This document shows positions 8,077-21,901 of a DNA stretch of 64,000 nucleotides, piece by piece. The DNA is taken from the NCBI RefSeq assembly GCF_005843885.1, contig NZ_CP040443.1, positions 682,001-746,000 of the forward strand, in the 5' to 3' direction. Below the pieces are notes generated by a model, which did not search any database, had not been told where the DNA came from, and worked only from the letters and a program-made list of their open reading frames with translations. This DNA comes from Escherichia sp. E4742 (GTDB lineage Bacteria > Pseudomonadota > Gammaproteobacteria > Enterobacterales > Enterobacteriaceae). How positions within the stretch are numbered: position 1 is the stretch's first letter; each line of letters begins with the position of its first letter. The position numbers and the translations under genes were made by a program.

Positions 8077-8310
8077 TCTTTGCTCCTTGAAAGATTAAAA
8101 GAGTCGGGTCTCTCTGTATCCCGGCATTATCCATCATATAACGCCAAAAAGTAAGCAATGACAAACACATTACATCTAAGCAGTCATGGCATTACATTCT
8201 GTTAAACCTAAGTTTAGCCGATATACACAACTTCAACCTGACTTTATCATTGTCGATAGCGTCGATGCGAATGCCGTGAAGCAAGTCCACGGCATTGCCT
8301 GACACTTATA

Positions 8311-10941
<2,631 letters not shown>

Positions 10942-11068
10942 AATTATCCTGAAATCAAGCTAACGAAATATCGCCACCAGCTACAGCGTGTCTTAACCGC
11001 CGGGCTGGTAACTGAAAAGTGGGAATAAGATAAGTTTTCTTGACTGGGAAGTAAAATACCGTATGCGT

Positions 11069-11569
11069 TCAGTCGGCAAAATTTCGCCAAATCTCCTGGA
11101 TATCTTCCATCAGATAGCCACGATAGAGCAGAAAACGCTGGATCTTAACTTTTTCTGAAAAGACAGTTGGCAAAGGTTCACCATATTTTCGCGTCGCCTG
11201 ATCGCGCGCCAGTGCGCACCAGTCGATGTCACATTCACGCATCGCTTTTTCTGTCGCGTCGCGGGAAATACCTTTCTGATTCAGTTCCTGACGGATACGC
11301 GCAGGCCCATAACCTTTGCGGCTACGGCTGGCGATAAAGCGCGCAACAAATCGGCTGTCATCGAGATAGCCATGTTCATGGCACCAGGCAATAACGCGCT
11401 CGTAATCTTCTGCCGTGGCATCAATCTCTTCCGGGCCATTTTTGCCCATAATCGGTGCCGCGAGTTTACGTCGCAATTCTTGCTCACTGTGATCACGTAC
11501 CGCCAGAATGCGTACCGCTCGATCCAACAGACGAGCATATGCCGGGCGACGGGATGTTGAGTCTGTCAT
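11069..11569 (-). CDS. recX: RecA regulatory protein RecX
   Basis: Inhibits RecA filament extension and ATPase by capping or binding in the filament groove. At 166 residues it has the E. coli length and consists of three-helix RecX repeats (for example GHEHGYLDDSRF-type segments and RKGYGPARIRQEL). It lies downstream of recA on the same strand and is expressed by read-through of the recA terminator, so it is SOS-induced at a lower level. In this strain the recA-recX gap is enlarged by a REP-containing segment. Confidence 0.96.
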   Translation of the reverse strand: MTDSTSRRPAYARLLDRAVRILAVRDHSEQELRRKLAAPIMGKNGPEEIDATAEDYERVIAWCHEHGYLDDSRFVARFIASRSRKGYGPARIRQELNQKGISRDATEKAMRECDIDWCALARDQATRKYGEPLPTVFSEKVKIQRFLLYRGYLMEDIQEIWRNFAD

Positions 11570-11597
11570 GGCATATCCTTAAAACTTAAAAAAGCAA

Positions 11598-11618
11598 AAG
11601 GGCCGCAGATGCGACCCA
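11598..11618 (-). terminator. Attenuating terminator between recA and recX
   Basis: On the minus strand GGGTCGCATCTGCGGCCC folds into a GC-rich stem followed by TTTTGC and six T residues. In E. coli this hairpin limits recX to a fraction of recA transcripts. Here it lies beyond a REP-containing segment that separates it from the recA stop. Confidence 0.75.
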
Positions 11619-11784
11619 GGTTTTGCTGACAAAGTGCGAGTTGTTCATGCCGGATGCGGCGTGAGCGCTTTATCCGTCCTACAAACCGTGCAACTTCAAT
11701 ACATTGCAGAGTACATGTAGGCCTGATAAGCGTAGCGCATCAGGCAATTTTGCGTTTGTCATCCGTCTCAGAGTCGCAGATGCG
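11604..11784. repeat. REP-containing insertion bounded by CGCAGATGCG direct repeats
   Basis: CGCAGATGCG occurs at 11604-11613 and 11775-11784, exactly 171 bp apart. Between them are two REP/PU-like units: GCCGGATGCGGCGTGAGCGC (from 11649) and TGTAGGCCTGATAAGCGTAG (from 11716, in opposite orientation), i.e. a BIME-like pair. From memory, K-12 has a single CGCAGATGCG and no REP here, so this looks like an insertion in the recA-recX gap. REP elements can affect mRNA 3' stability and gyrase or IHF binding. Confidence 0.7.
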
Positions 11785-11808
11785 CCCCTTGTGTATCAAA
11801 CAAGACGA

Positions 11809-12870
11809 TTAAAAATCTTCGTTAGTTTCTGCTACGCCTTCGCTGTCATCTACAGAGAAATCCGGCGTTGAGTTCGGGTTGCTCAGCAGCAGCTCACGTA
11901 CTTTCTTCTCGATCTCTTTCGCGGTTTCTGGGTTATCTTTCAGCCAGGCAGTCGCATTCGCTTTACCCTGGCCGATCTTCTCACCTTTATAGCTGTACCA
12001 CGCGCCAGCTTTCTCGATCAGCTTCTCTTTCACGCCCAGGTCAACCAACTCGCCGTAGAAGTTGATGCCTTCACCGTAGAGGATCTGGAATTCAGCCTGT
12101 TTAAACGGCGCTGCAATTTTGTTCTTCACCACTTTCACGCGGGTTTCGCTACCCACTACGTTTTCGCCCTCTTTCACCGCGCCGATACGACGGATGTCGA
12201 GACGAACAGAGGCGTAGAATTTCAGCGCGTTACCACCGGTAGTGGTTTCCGGGTTACCGAACATCACACCAATTTTCATACGGATCTGGTTGATGAAGAT
12301 CAGCAGCGTGTTGGACTGTTTCAGGTTACCCGCCAGCTTACGCATCGCCTGGCTCATCATACGTGCTGCAAGGCCCATGTGAGAGTCGCCGATTTCACCT
12401 TCGATTTCCGCTTTCGGTGTCAGTGCCGCCACGGAGTCAACGACGATAACGTCTACTGCGCCAGATCGCGCCAGGGCGTCACAGATTTCCAGTGCCTGCT
12501 CGCCGGTGTCCGGCTGGGAGCACAGCAGGTTGTCGATATCGACACCCAGTTTACGTGCATAGACTGGGTCCAGCGCGTGTTCAGCATCGATAAACGCACA
12601 GGTTTTACCTTCGCGCTGGGCAGCGGCAATCACCTGCAGCGTCAGCGTGGTTTTACCGGAAGATTCCGGTCCGTAGATTTCGACGATACGGCCCATCGGC
12701 AGACCACCTGCCCCGAGCGCGATATCCAGTGAAAGCGAACCAGTAGAGATGGTTTCCACATCCATGGAACGGTCTTCACCCAGGCGCATGATGGAGCCTT
12801 TACCAAATTGTTTCTCAATCTGGCCCAGTGCTGCCGCCAACGCTTTCTGTTTGTTTTCGTCGATAGCCAT
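11809..12870 (-). CDS. recA: Recombinase RecA
   Basis: Central recombinase and SOS co-protease, 353 residues. It forms ATP-dependent filaments on single-stranded DNA, catalyses strand exchange and stimulates LexA self-cleavage. Walker [10 protein letters not shown] is at about 66-74 and loop L2 [20 protein letters not shown] near 195-215. The acidic tail ends [17 protein letters not shown]. The ATG at 12868-12870 is chosen because AGGAG lies 6 nt before it and [15 protein letters not shown] is the canonical N-terminus; an in-frame upstream start would add five residues. Confidence 0.98.
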
Positions 12871-12929
12871 TTTTACTCCTGTCATGCCGGGTAATACCGG
12901 ATAGTCAATATGTTCTGTTGAAGCAATTA

Positions 12930-12949
12930 TACTGTATAGTCATACAGTA
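12930..12949 (-). promoter_or_regulatory. LexA (SOS) box of recA
   Basis: The 20-bp near-perfect palindrome TACTGTATAGTCATACAGTA contains CTGT-N8-ACAG (12932-12947), the LexA consensus. It lies about 60 bp upstream of the recA start in the promoter region. The central N8 differs slightly from the K-12 box as I remember it; both half-sites are intact. Confidence 0.92.
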
Positions 12950-13447
12950 TCAAGTGTTTTGTAGAAATTGTTGCCGCAGCGTATTTAAGGCATAAGCCGT
13001 CGCCTTACGACGCACGGCATCGCGGTCGCCACTAAAGCATTCCCGGCGGGTAATGCCTTCGCCGCGGGCTGTGGCAAAAGCAAACCAGACGGTGCCGACA
13101 GGCTTCTCTTCGCTGCCGCCATCCGGTCCGGCGATGCCACTGATAGCAACCGCATAATCAGCACGAGCCTCTTTCAGGGCGCCAATCGCCATTTCCACCA
13201 CGACGGGTTCACTCACTGCGCCATGCTGCGCCAGCGTCTCTTCGCGTACGCCGATCATCTGCGATTTGGCTTCGTTACTGTAGGTGACAAATCCGCGTTC
13301 AAACCAGGCGGAACTGCCAGCAATATCGGTAATCACTTTCGCTACCCAGCCGCCGGTACAAGACTCAGCGGTTGTTACGATTGCGCCACGGGATTTCAGC
13401 GCCTGCCCTACCTGCTCGCTTAACTGCATCAGTTCACTGTCAGTCAT
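12950..13447 (-). CDS. pncC: NMN amidohydrolase (CinA C-terminal family)
   Basis: Hydrolyses nicotinamide mononucleotide to nicotinate mononucleotide and ammonia in pyridine-nucleotide recycling. The 165-residue protein is a stand-alone CinA C-domain with TTAESCTGGWVAKVITDIAGSS near the N-terminus and ISGIAGPDGGSEEKPVGTVW. The ATG at 13445-13447 is preferred to the adjacent upstream GTG because AGAGG is spaced 5 nt from it. recA is next on the same strand, and the pncC 3' end abuts the recA SOS box. Formerly ygaD. Confidence 0.95.
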   Translation of the reverse strand: MTDSELMQLSEQVGQALKSRGAIVTTAESCTGGWVAKVITDIAGSSAWFERGFVTYSNEAKSQMIGVREETLAQHGAVSEPVVVEMAIGALKEARADYAVAISGIAGPDGGSEEKPVGTVWFAFATARGEGITRRECFSGDRDAVRRKATAYALNTLRQQFLQNT

Positions 13448-13628
13448 CACAACCTCTGTCAGTCAGATATTTATGCCGGACAAGATAGCACTTTCCCGTA
13501 AAAGATGGGGACGAGCGATTCATTTTACGAGTCGCATTCCGAAATAAGACTGTTACGACCAACCAGTAAAGAAAAAAGGCTACCATGCCGCGTTCGCATT
13601 GATATGTATTCACAGGGAGAGAAAAGCA

Positions 13629-13868
13629 ATGGCAACAAAGAAAACGGATAACACCCCACAAAACGTACTCAAACAGACCACGCAAATGCGCATGTGGGTC
13701 ACCATTGGCGGCGTCAGCGCCCTGGTTGCAGTGGTATGTAAGATTTTATCTTCTGGCTATCTTGAACCTTTCGACTTCGGTCAGGCTGCGTTAGGCGTTG
13801 TCTGCCTGGGATATGCGATATCGCTGTCAAAAAAAATCAGGCAGTTACGTCATTCGAATAAACAGTAA
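13629..13868 (+). CDS. Small two-helix membrane protein, function unknown
   Basis: Not recognised. The 79-residue product begins MATKKTDNTPQNVLKQ after GGGAGAG spaced for translation. It has a polar, basic N-terminus, two hydrophobic segments (about 24-44 and 52-67) and a basic tail (KKIRQLRHSNKQ), giving a predicted N-in/C-in hairpin in the inner membrane. It stands alone on the plus strand between pncC and mltB. As I recall, K-12 annotation has no gene between these two. A hairpin follows the stop (13874-13900). Conserved start signals and topology argue for a real gene. Confidence 0.65.
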   Translation: MATKKTDNTPQNVLKQTTQMRMWVTIGGVSALVAVVCKILSSGYLEPFDFGQAALGVVCLGYAISLSKKIRQLRHSNKQ

Positions 13869-13873
13869 GAAAG

Positions 13874-13900
13874 CAGAGGGAAGTTTAACCTCCCTCTTGC
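13874..13900. terminator. Hairpin between the small membrane gene and mltB (convergent)
   Basis: GCAGAGGGA and TCCCTCTTGC form an interrupted stem with the loop around GTTTAA, between the convergent ends of the 79-residue gene and mltB. It has no long T-run on either strand, so it may act weakly in both directions. Confidence 0.4.
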
Positions 13901-13914
13901 AGACTTGCAGATAG

Positions 13915-15000
13915 TTACTGTACGCGCGCCAGCGCCACGGCTTGTCCTAACTGCCAGACCGCCATTGCGTAATGGGTGCTGTGGTTATAACGGGTAATGG
14001 TGTAGAAGTTCGGCAGACCGTACCAGTACTGATAACCTGTCCCAACATCCAGACGCAGCAGGCTGGCCTGTTGATGATTGCCCAGCGACTGCTGTGGCGT
14101 TAGACCTGCCGCGGCAAGCTGTGAAATGCTGTACTTGGTTTTGAAGCCATTCGGTAATCCTGGTGCCTGACCGTTTGCCATCACCGCGACCTGATCGCCT
14201 TTCACCCAGCCGTGCGCTTTGAAATAGTTCGCCACGCTACCGATGGCATCAACCGGATCCCACAGGTTGATATGCCCGTCGCCGCTGAAATCCACGGCGT
14301 ATTGTTTATAAGACGATGGCATAAACTGACCGTAGCCCATCGCCCCGGCAAAGGAACCTTTCAGATTGAGCGGATCGTCCTGCTCATTGCGCGCCATCAG
14401 CAGGAAAGTTTCCAGTTCACCAGAGAAATACTCCGCGCGGCGTGGGTAGTTAAATGACAGCGTTGCCAGCGCATCGAGGATGCGGGTTTTCCCCATCACG
14501 CGCCCCCAGCGGGTTTCAACGCCGATAATCCCGACGATAATTTCCGGCGGTACGCCATATACCTGCCACGCGCGATTCAGCGCATCTTCATACTGATTCC
14601 AGAAAACCACGCCGTTCTGCACGTTATCCGGCGTAATAAATTTTTTGCGATAACGCAGCCATGCGCCGTTCGGGCCGGATGGCGGTTTCACCGATGTGGT
14701 TGGTGCCTGGTTATCCATCAGCCGCAGTACCGAATCCAGACGTTTCGCCTGGGAGAGGATTTCCTGCAACTGCTGACGATTGAAGCCGTGTTTGTTCACC
14801 ATTTTTTCGATGAACTGCTGCGCATTGGGGTTATTGGCGAAATCTCCGCCCATCTGCATCACATTGTGCTGCGGCTCAAGCAGGAAGCCGCCGGACGGCG
14901 TTCCGGAGGTCGTTTCAGTCTCAGTAGGTTTTGGCTTGCTGCTACAGGCGGCAAGCAACACAAAAAGGGGAAGCAATGTTACATAACGACGCTTGAACAT
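13915..15000 (-). CDS. mltB: Membrane-bound lytic murein transglycosylase B
   Basis: Outer-membrane lipoprotein that cleaves the MurNAc-GlcNAc bond of peptidoglycan, forming 1,6-anhydro ends. It has 361 residues. The lipoprotein signal is MFKRRYVTLLPLFVLLAAC with the acylated Cys at 18. The family-3 lysozyme-like domain holds the catalytic Glu in GIIGVETRWG (about 162) and the AMGYGQFMPSSYKQYA motif. The ATG at 14998-15000 is chosen because it places the lipobox correctly; an upstream in-frame start would add 35 non-signal residues. It diverges from srlA. Confidence 0.96.
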   Translation of the reverse strand: MFKRRYVTLLPLFVLLAACSSKPKPTETETTSGTPSGGFLLEPQHNVMQMGGDFANNPNAQQFIEKMVNKHGFNRQQLQEILSQAKRLDSVLRLMDNQAPTTSVKPPSGPNGAWLRYRKKFITPDNVQNGVVFWNQYEDALNRAWQVYGVPPEIIVGIIGVETRWGRVMGKTRILDALATLSFNYPRRAEYFSGELETFLLMARNEQDDPLNLKGSFAGAMGYGQFMPSSYKQYAVDFSGDGHINLWDPVDAIGSVANYFKAHGWVKGDQVAVMANGQAPGLPNGFKTKYSISQLAAAGLTPQQSLGNHQQASLLRLDVGTGYQYWYGLPNFYTITRYNHSTHYAMAVWQLGQAVALARVQ

Positions 15001-15162
15001 GAGGAGTCCATTTAACAGATTCAACCAGGGGCAAGTATGGTAAAGCATCCCGCCCCGCACAAGGAAGCGGTAGTCACTGCCTGATACAGACTTTACATAA
15101 CACAAATCACCTTCATCACCATCCTTTTAACTAAACTTTCAAATTAAAATATTTATCTTTCA

Positions 15163-15184
15163 TTTTGCGATCAAAATAACACTT
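15163..15184 (+). promoter_or_regulatory. Candidate CRP site upstream of srlA
   Basis: TGCGA-TCAAAA-TAACA (15166-15181) resembles TGTGA-N6-TCACA with one mismatch in each half. It lies about 75 bp before srlA in an AT-rich region. The srl (gut) operon is known to need cAMP-CRP. The exact promoter elements are not clear to me. Confidence 0.5.
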
Positions 15185-15237
15185 TTAAATCTTTCAATCT
15201 GATTAGATTGGGTTGCCGTTTAGTAATAAAACAATAA

Positions 15238-16775
<1,538 letters not shown>

Positions 16776-16785
16776 AGGCTAAAAC

Positions 16786-17941
<1,156 letters not shown>

Positions 17942-17947
17942 TCAACA

Positions 17948-17971
17948 GCGGAGATCCGTTAAGGATCTCCG
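17948..17971 (+). terminator. Hairpin after srlD
   Basis: GGAGATCC-gttaa-GGATCTCC forms a strong 8-bp stem in the 105-bp srlD-gutM gap. It lacks a T-run, so it may stabilise the srlAEBD message or partly terminate rather than fully stop transcription, as gutM and srlR follow in the same direction. Confidence 0.55.
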
Positions 17972-17985
17972 CGAGACTAATAGAA

Positions 17986-18016
17986 TGCCTGATGCGCTAC
18001 GCTTATCAGGCCTACA
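17986..18016. repeat. Single REP element between srlD and gutM
   Basis: TGCCTGATGCGCTACGCTTA followed by TCAGGCCTACA is a typical REP/PU palindrome, just beyond the srlD hairpin. Confidence 0.8.
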
Positions 18017-18046
18017 GGACTTCCGCCACTACATTAAGGAGAAGTT

Positions 18047-18406
18047 ATGGTATCCGCACTCATCACCGTCGCCGTTATCGCCTGGTGTGCGCAACTGGCC
18101 TTAGGCGGTTGGCAAATTTCTCGTTTTAACCGCGCCTTCGACGCACTTTGCCAACAAGGGCGGGTTGGCGTGGGCCGTTCCAGCGGGCGCTTTAAACCGC
18201 GGGTCGTGGTCGCCATCGCGCTGGACGATCAGCAGCGCATCGTCGACACCTTGTTTATGAAAGGACTGACCGTCTTCGCCCGACCGCAAAAAATTCCCGC
18301 AATTAAGGGTATGAATTCTGGTGATTTAAAGCCCGATGTGATCTTTCCCCATGATCCACTATCACAGAATGCTCTATCATTGGCGCTTAAACTGAAACGT
18401 GGATAA
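18047..18406 (+). CDS. gutM: Transcriptional activator of the glucitol operon
   Basis: 119 residues. The hydrophobic N-terminus (MVSALITVAVIAWCAQLALGG) suggests a membrane anchor, followed by a cytoplasmic domain with GVGRSSGRFKPRVVVAIALDD. GutM is reported as an activator of srl expression in E. coli, working with the repressor SrlR; its mechanism is not obvious from the sequence, as there is no helix-turn-helix. It lies 105 bp after srlD and 66 bp before srlR. AAGGAGAAG precedes the ATG. Confidence 0.92.
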   Translation: MVSALITVAVIAWCAQLALGGWQISRFNRAFDALCQQGRVGVGRSSGRFKPRVVVAIALDDQQRIVDTLFMKGLTVFARPQKIPAIKGMNSGDLKPDVIFPHDPLSQNALSLALKLKRG

Positions 18407-18472
18407 TTTCGTTGTGAATGTTACTAGCTTGCGAAGTTATCATTTTGAAACCTAAATCAGGTAATCACGCCC

Positions 18473-19246
18473 ATGAAACCTCGTCAGCGTCAGGCCGCCA
18501 TTCTGGAGTACCTGCAAAAGCAGGGGAAATGCTCGGTTGAAGAATTGGCGCAATACTTTGACACCACAGGCACCACCATTCGCAAAGATCTGGTTATTCT
18601 GGAACATGCCGGAACCGTCATTCGTACTTATGGCGGCGTGGTGTTAAATAAAGAGGAATCCGATCCACCTATCGATCATAAAACGCTCATCAACACCCAC
18701 AAGAAAGAGCTGATTGCAGAAGCTGCCGTCAGTTTTATTCATGATGGCGACTCGATCATTCTTGATGCTGGCAGTACCGTGTTGCAGATGGTGCCTCTGC
18801 TCTCGCGCTTTAATAACATCACGGTGATGACCAACAGCCTGCATATCGTCAATGCGCTATCTGAACTGGATAACGAACAAACTATCCTGATGCCAGGCGG
18901 AACATTTCGTAAAAAATCGGCCTCATTTCACGGGCAGCTGGCAGAGAATGCCTTCGAGCATTTCACCTTCGATAAATTGTTTATGGGCACCGACGGCATC
19001 GATCTCAATGCGGGCGTAACCACCTTTAACGAGGTTTATACCGTCAGTAAGGCGATGTGTAATGCCGCGCGCGAAGTGATTTTGATGGCGGACTCATCGA
19101 AGTTTGGTCGTAAAAGCCCCAACGTTGTTTGTAGTCTTGAAAGTGTCGATAAGCTAATTACCGACGCAGGTATCGATCCCGCGTTTCGTCAGGCGCTGGA
19201 AGATAAAGGGATCGACGTGATCATTACCGGAGAAAGCAATGAGTGA
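18473..19246 (+). CDS. srlR: DeoR-family repressor of the sorbitol operon
   Basis: 257 residues. An N-terminal helix-turn-helix (KQGKCSVEELAQYFDTTGTTIRKDLVILE, about 14-42) is followed by the DeoR-type sugar-phosphate sensor domain containing DGDSIILDAGSTVLQM and FMGTDGIDLNAGVTTFNE. It represses srlAEBD and is relieved by sorbitol or its phosphate. It overlaps gutQ by 8 nt, so the two are co-translated. Confidence 0.95.
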   Translation: MKPRQRQAAILEYLQKQGKCSVEELAQYFDTTGTTIRKDLVILEHAGTVIRTYGGVVLNKEESDPPIDHKTLINTHKKELIAEAAVSFIHDGDSIILDAGSTVLQMVPLLSRFNNITVMTNSLHIVNALSELDNEQTILMPGGTFRKKSASFHGQLAENAFEHFTFDKLFMGTDGIDLNAGVTTFNEVYTVSKAMCNAAREVILMADSSKFGRKSPNVVCSLESVDKLITDAGIDPAFRQALEDKGIDVIITGESNE

Positions 19247-20204
19247 AGCACTACTGAACGCGGGGCGTCAGACGTTAACGCTGGAGTTGCAGGAAGCAAG
19301 CCGTTTACCGGAACGTCTGGGCGATGATTTTGTTCGCGCCGCCAATATCATCCTGCACTGCGAAGGCAAAGTGGTGGTTTCCGGAATTGGCAAATCGGGC
19401 CACATTGGTAAGAAAATCGCCGCAACACTTGCCAGCACAGGCACACCGGCTTTTTTTGTCCATCCGGCAGAAGCACTGCACGGCGATCTGGGGATGATTG
19501 AAAGCCGCGATGTGATGCTGTTTATCTCTTACTCCGGTGGCGCGAAGGAACTGGATCTGATTATTCCGCGTCTGGAAGACAAATCTATCGCGCTGCTGGC
19601 GATGACCGGCAAACCGACGTCACCGTTGGGCCTGGCGGCGAAAGCGGTGCTGGATATCTCCGTAGAACGCGAAGCCTGTCCGATGCACCTTGCGCCGACC
19701 TCCAGCACTGTGAATACCCTGATGATGGGTGATGCGCTGGCGATGGCGGTCATGCAGGCGCGCGGATTTAATGAAGAAGATTTTGCCCGCTCCCACCCCG
19801 CCGGGGCACTGGGCGCTCGCTTGCTGAATAAAGTGCATCATCTGATGCGCCGTGATGACGCTATCCCACAAGTGACGTTAACTGCCAGCGTGATGGATGC
19901 GATGTTGGAACTCAGCCGCACCGGTCTGGGGCTGGTGGCGGTATGTGACGCTCAACAACAGGTACAAGGCGTATTTACCGACGGCGATTTACGTCGCTGG
20001 CTGGTTGGCGGCGGCGCACTCACCACGCCGGTTAATGAAGCGATGACGACAGGCGGCACCACATTACAGGCACAAAGTCGCGCCATCGACGCCAAAGAAG
20101 TTCTGATGAAGCGCAAAATCACTGCCGCACCGGTGGTGGATGAAAACGGCAAACTCACCGGCGCGATTAACCTGCAGGATTTCTATCAGGCCGGGATTAT
20201 TTAA
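19239..20204 (+). CDS. gutQ: Arabinose-5-phosphate isomerase GutQ
   Basis: Interconverts ribulose 5-phosphate and arabinose 5-phosphate, the precursor of lipopolysaccharide KDO, as a paralogue of KdsD. The 321-residue protein has an N-terminal SIS domain (GIGKSGHIGKKIAATLASTGTPAFFVHP, about 50-80; SYSGGAKEL) and two C-terminal CBS domains (about 200-321). As the last srl gene it links sorbitol growth to A5P supply, possibly as signal. Its stop overlaps the convergent norR stop (TTAA). Confidence 0.95.
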   Translation: MSEALLNAGRQTLTLELQEASRLPERLGDDFVRAANIILHCEGKVVVSGIGKSGHIGKKIAATLASTGTPAFFVHPAEALHGDLGMIESRDVMLFISYSGGAKELDLIIPRLEDKSIALLAMTGKPTSPLGLAAKAVLDISVEREACPMHLAPTSSTVNTLMMGDALAMAVMQARGFNEEDFARSHPAGALGARLLNKVHHLMRRDDAIPQVTLTASVMDAMLELSRTGLGLVAVCDAQQQVQGVFTDGDLRRWLVGGGALTTPVNEAMTTGGTTLQAQSRAIDAKEVLMKRKITAAPVVDENGKLTGAINLQDFYQAGII

Positions 20205-21715
20205 TCCTTCAATCCCAGACGTTTCGCCAGCCGATGCAGGTTGGCGACGTCAGTTTCCAGCATCCGTGCGCAGGCAGCCCAGTTGTTATGATTTTGCACC
20301 AGCGCCTGGCGAATGGTTTCACGCTGAAACTCTTCTGTCGCTTCACGCAGGTTTTGCTTAACAACGGGCACCGCTGCCACTTCTGGCGGCGGCACCGTCA
20401 CTTCTGGAAAAGCAAAATGTTGCGCCTCGAGAATCACTTCATCGCCGCTGCGGGTCGCTCTCGCCAGCACTACCGCCCGATGAATAGCATGTTCCAGTTC
20501 GCGCACGTTCCCCGGAAAACTATAGTGTTGCAATAAATTCTGCGCTCCGGCGCTTAATACCACACGGGAAAGCCCCAGCCGCAGGCGGCACTGCTCGCAG
20601 AAATAACCCGCCAGCAGAAGGACGTCATCGCCCCGCTCACGCAGCGGCGGCACCGAAAGCGGAAACACGCTCAGGCGATGGAACAAATCGGCGCGGAATC
20701 GCCCTGCCAGCACCTCTTCGCGCAAATCGCGGTTAGTCGCCGCCAGCACGCGCACATCGACCCGCAAACTGCGGTCATCACCAACGCGCTGAATATCGCC
20801 ATACTGCAACACCCGCAGCAGCTTGGCCTGCAATGCCAACGACAACTCGCCGATCTCATCCAGAAACAGCGTGCCGTTATCCGCCATTTCAAACTTCCCG
20901 CTGCGGTTACTGATAGCGCCAGTAAACGCCCCTTTCACATGCCCGAACAGTTCACTTTCCGCCACACTTTCCGGCAGTGTGGCACAGTTGAGATAGACCA
21001 GCGGATTCACCGCCCGTGGCGAGGCTTCATGAATCGCTTTCGCCACCAGCTCCTTACCGGTTCCCGTCTCACCGCTAATCAGGACGTTGAGATCGGACGC
21101 CGCCACAATCTCAATCTCTTTTTTCAGTTGCATCATGCCTGGGGACAGACCGATCATCTGCGTCTGTTTCACCGCTTCAAACGGCGCGGCATCGCCCGGC
21201 AGCATATTCTGGCTTTCCAGTTGTTCAATCAGCAACGCATTGCTTAACGCTCCCGCCGCCAGCGCGGCAATCAGCCGTAACTCTTCGTCGCTGAAAACAT
21301 CGAACTGATCGGGCTGCATCCCGTCGAGCGTCAGTGCGCCGATCAGGTTTTGTCCGGCAAACAACGGCAGACCAACACAGGCGTGAACCTTCAGACTCTC
21401 CTGACCAGGAATCAAACCGTCATAGGGATCAGGCAATTCGCTGTCTGCGGGAAAACGCACCACATCACCGGCGCGGGCAATCGCTTCCAGCCGTGGATGA
21501 CCTTCCAGCGCAAAGCGTCTACCGAGTACATCCTTCGCCAGCCCGTCGATGGCAAGCGGAATAAACTGCCGCGAGTCGTAACGTAGCAACGCAGACGCAT
21601 CGCACTCCAGCACCTGACGCAGCGTGGTGATCAGGCGCTGAAAACGATCCTGATGACCAATCCCACGCTGCAATTCGATAGCGATATTCGCCAGCACATC
21701 AACGGAAAAACTCAT
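20201..21715 (-). CDS. norR: NO-responsive sigma-54 activator NorR
   Basis: 504-residue enhancer-binding protein. The N-terminal GAF domain (about 1-170) binds nitric oxide at a non-haem iron. The AAA+ domain (about 187-420) has Walker A GETGTGKE, the sigma-54 contact loop GAFTGA and LFLDEIGEL. A Fis-type C-terminal helix-turn-helix follows (NWAACARMLETDVANLHRLAKRLGL). The start at 21713-21715 (MSFSVDVLANIA) matches E. coli NorR; an upstream in-frame start would run through the operator sites. It diverges from its target norVW. Confidence 0.96.
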   Translation of the reverse strand: MSFSVDVLANIAIELQRGIGHQDRFQRLITTLRQVLECDASALLRYDSRQFIPLAIDGLAKDVLGRRFALEGHPRLEAIARAGDVVRFPADSELPDPYDGLIPGQESLKVHACVGLPLFAGQNLIGALTLDGMQPDQFDVFSDEELRLIAALAAGALSNALLIEQLESQNMLPGDAAPFEAVKQTQMIGLSPGMMQLKKEIEIVAASDLNVLISGETGTGKELVAKAIHEASPRAVNPLVYLNCATLPESVAESELFGHVKGAFTGAISNRSGKFEMADNGTLFLDEIGELSLALQAKLLRVLQYGDIQRVGDDRSLRVDVRVLAATNRDLREEVLAGRFRADLFHRLSVFPLSVPPLRERGDDVLLLAGYFCEQCRLRLGLSRVVLSAGAQNLLQHYSFPGNVRELEHAIHRAVVLARATRSGDEVILEAQHFAFPEVTVPPPEVAAVPVVKQNLREATEEFQRETIRQALVQNHNNWAACARMLETDVANLHRLAKRLGLKD

Positions 21716-21727
21716 CTTTGCCTCACT

Positions 21728-21783
21728 GTCAATTTGACTATAGATATTGTCATATCGACCATTTGATTGATAGTCATTTTGAC
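21728..21783 (+). promoter_or_regulatory. Three NorR enhancer sites
   Basis: Three 11-bp inverted repeats of the form GTCAN3TGAC: GTCAATTTGAC (21728-21738), GTCATATCGAC (21749-21759) and GTCATTTTGAC (21773-21783). This triple arrangement upstream of norV is required for NorR hexamer assembly in E. coli. The first site is 13 bp from the norR start, so it also fits norR autoregulation. Confidence 0.85.
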
Positions 21784-21837
21784 TACTCATTAATGAGCAT
21801 TATTTTATTTATATAGTAAAAACAATTAGATAAAAAA

Positions 21838-21854
21838 CTGGCACGCAATCTGCA
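21838..21854 (+). promoter_or_regulatory. Sigma-54 promoter of norVW
   Basis: CTGGCACG-CAAT-CTGCA has GG at 21840-21841 and GC at 21852-21853 with the exact 10-bp spacing of -24/-12 promoters. It lies between the NorR sites and norV. Confidence 0.9.
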
Positions 21855-21901
21855 ATTAGCAAGACATCTTTTTAGAACACGCTGAATAAATTGAGGTTGC
21901 T

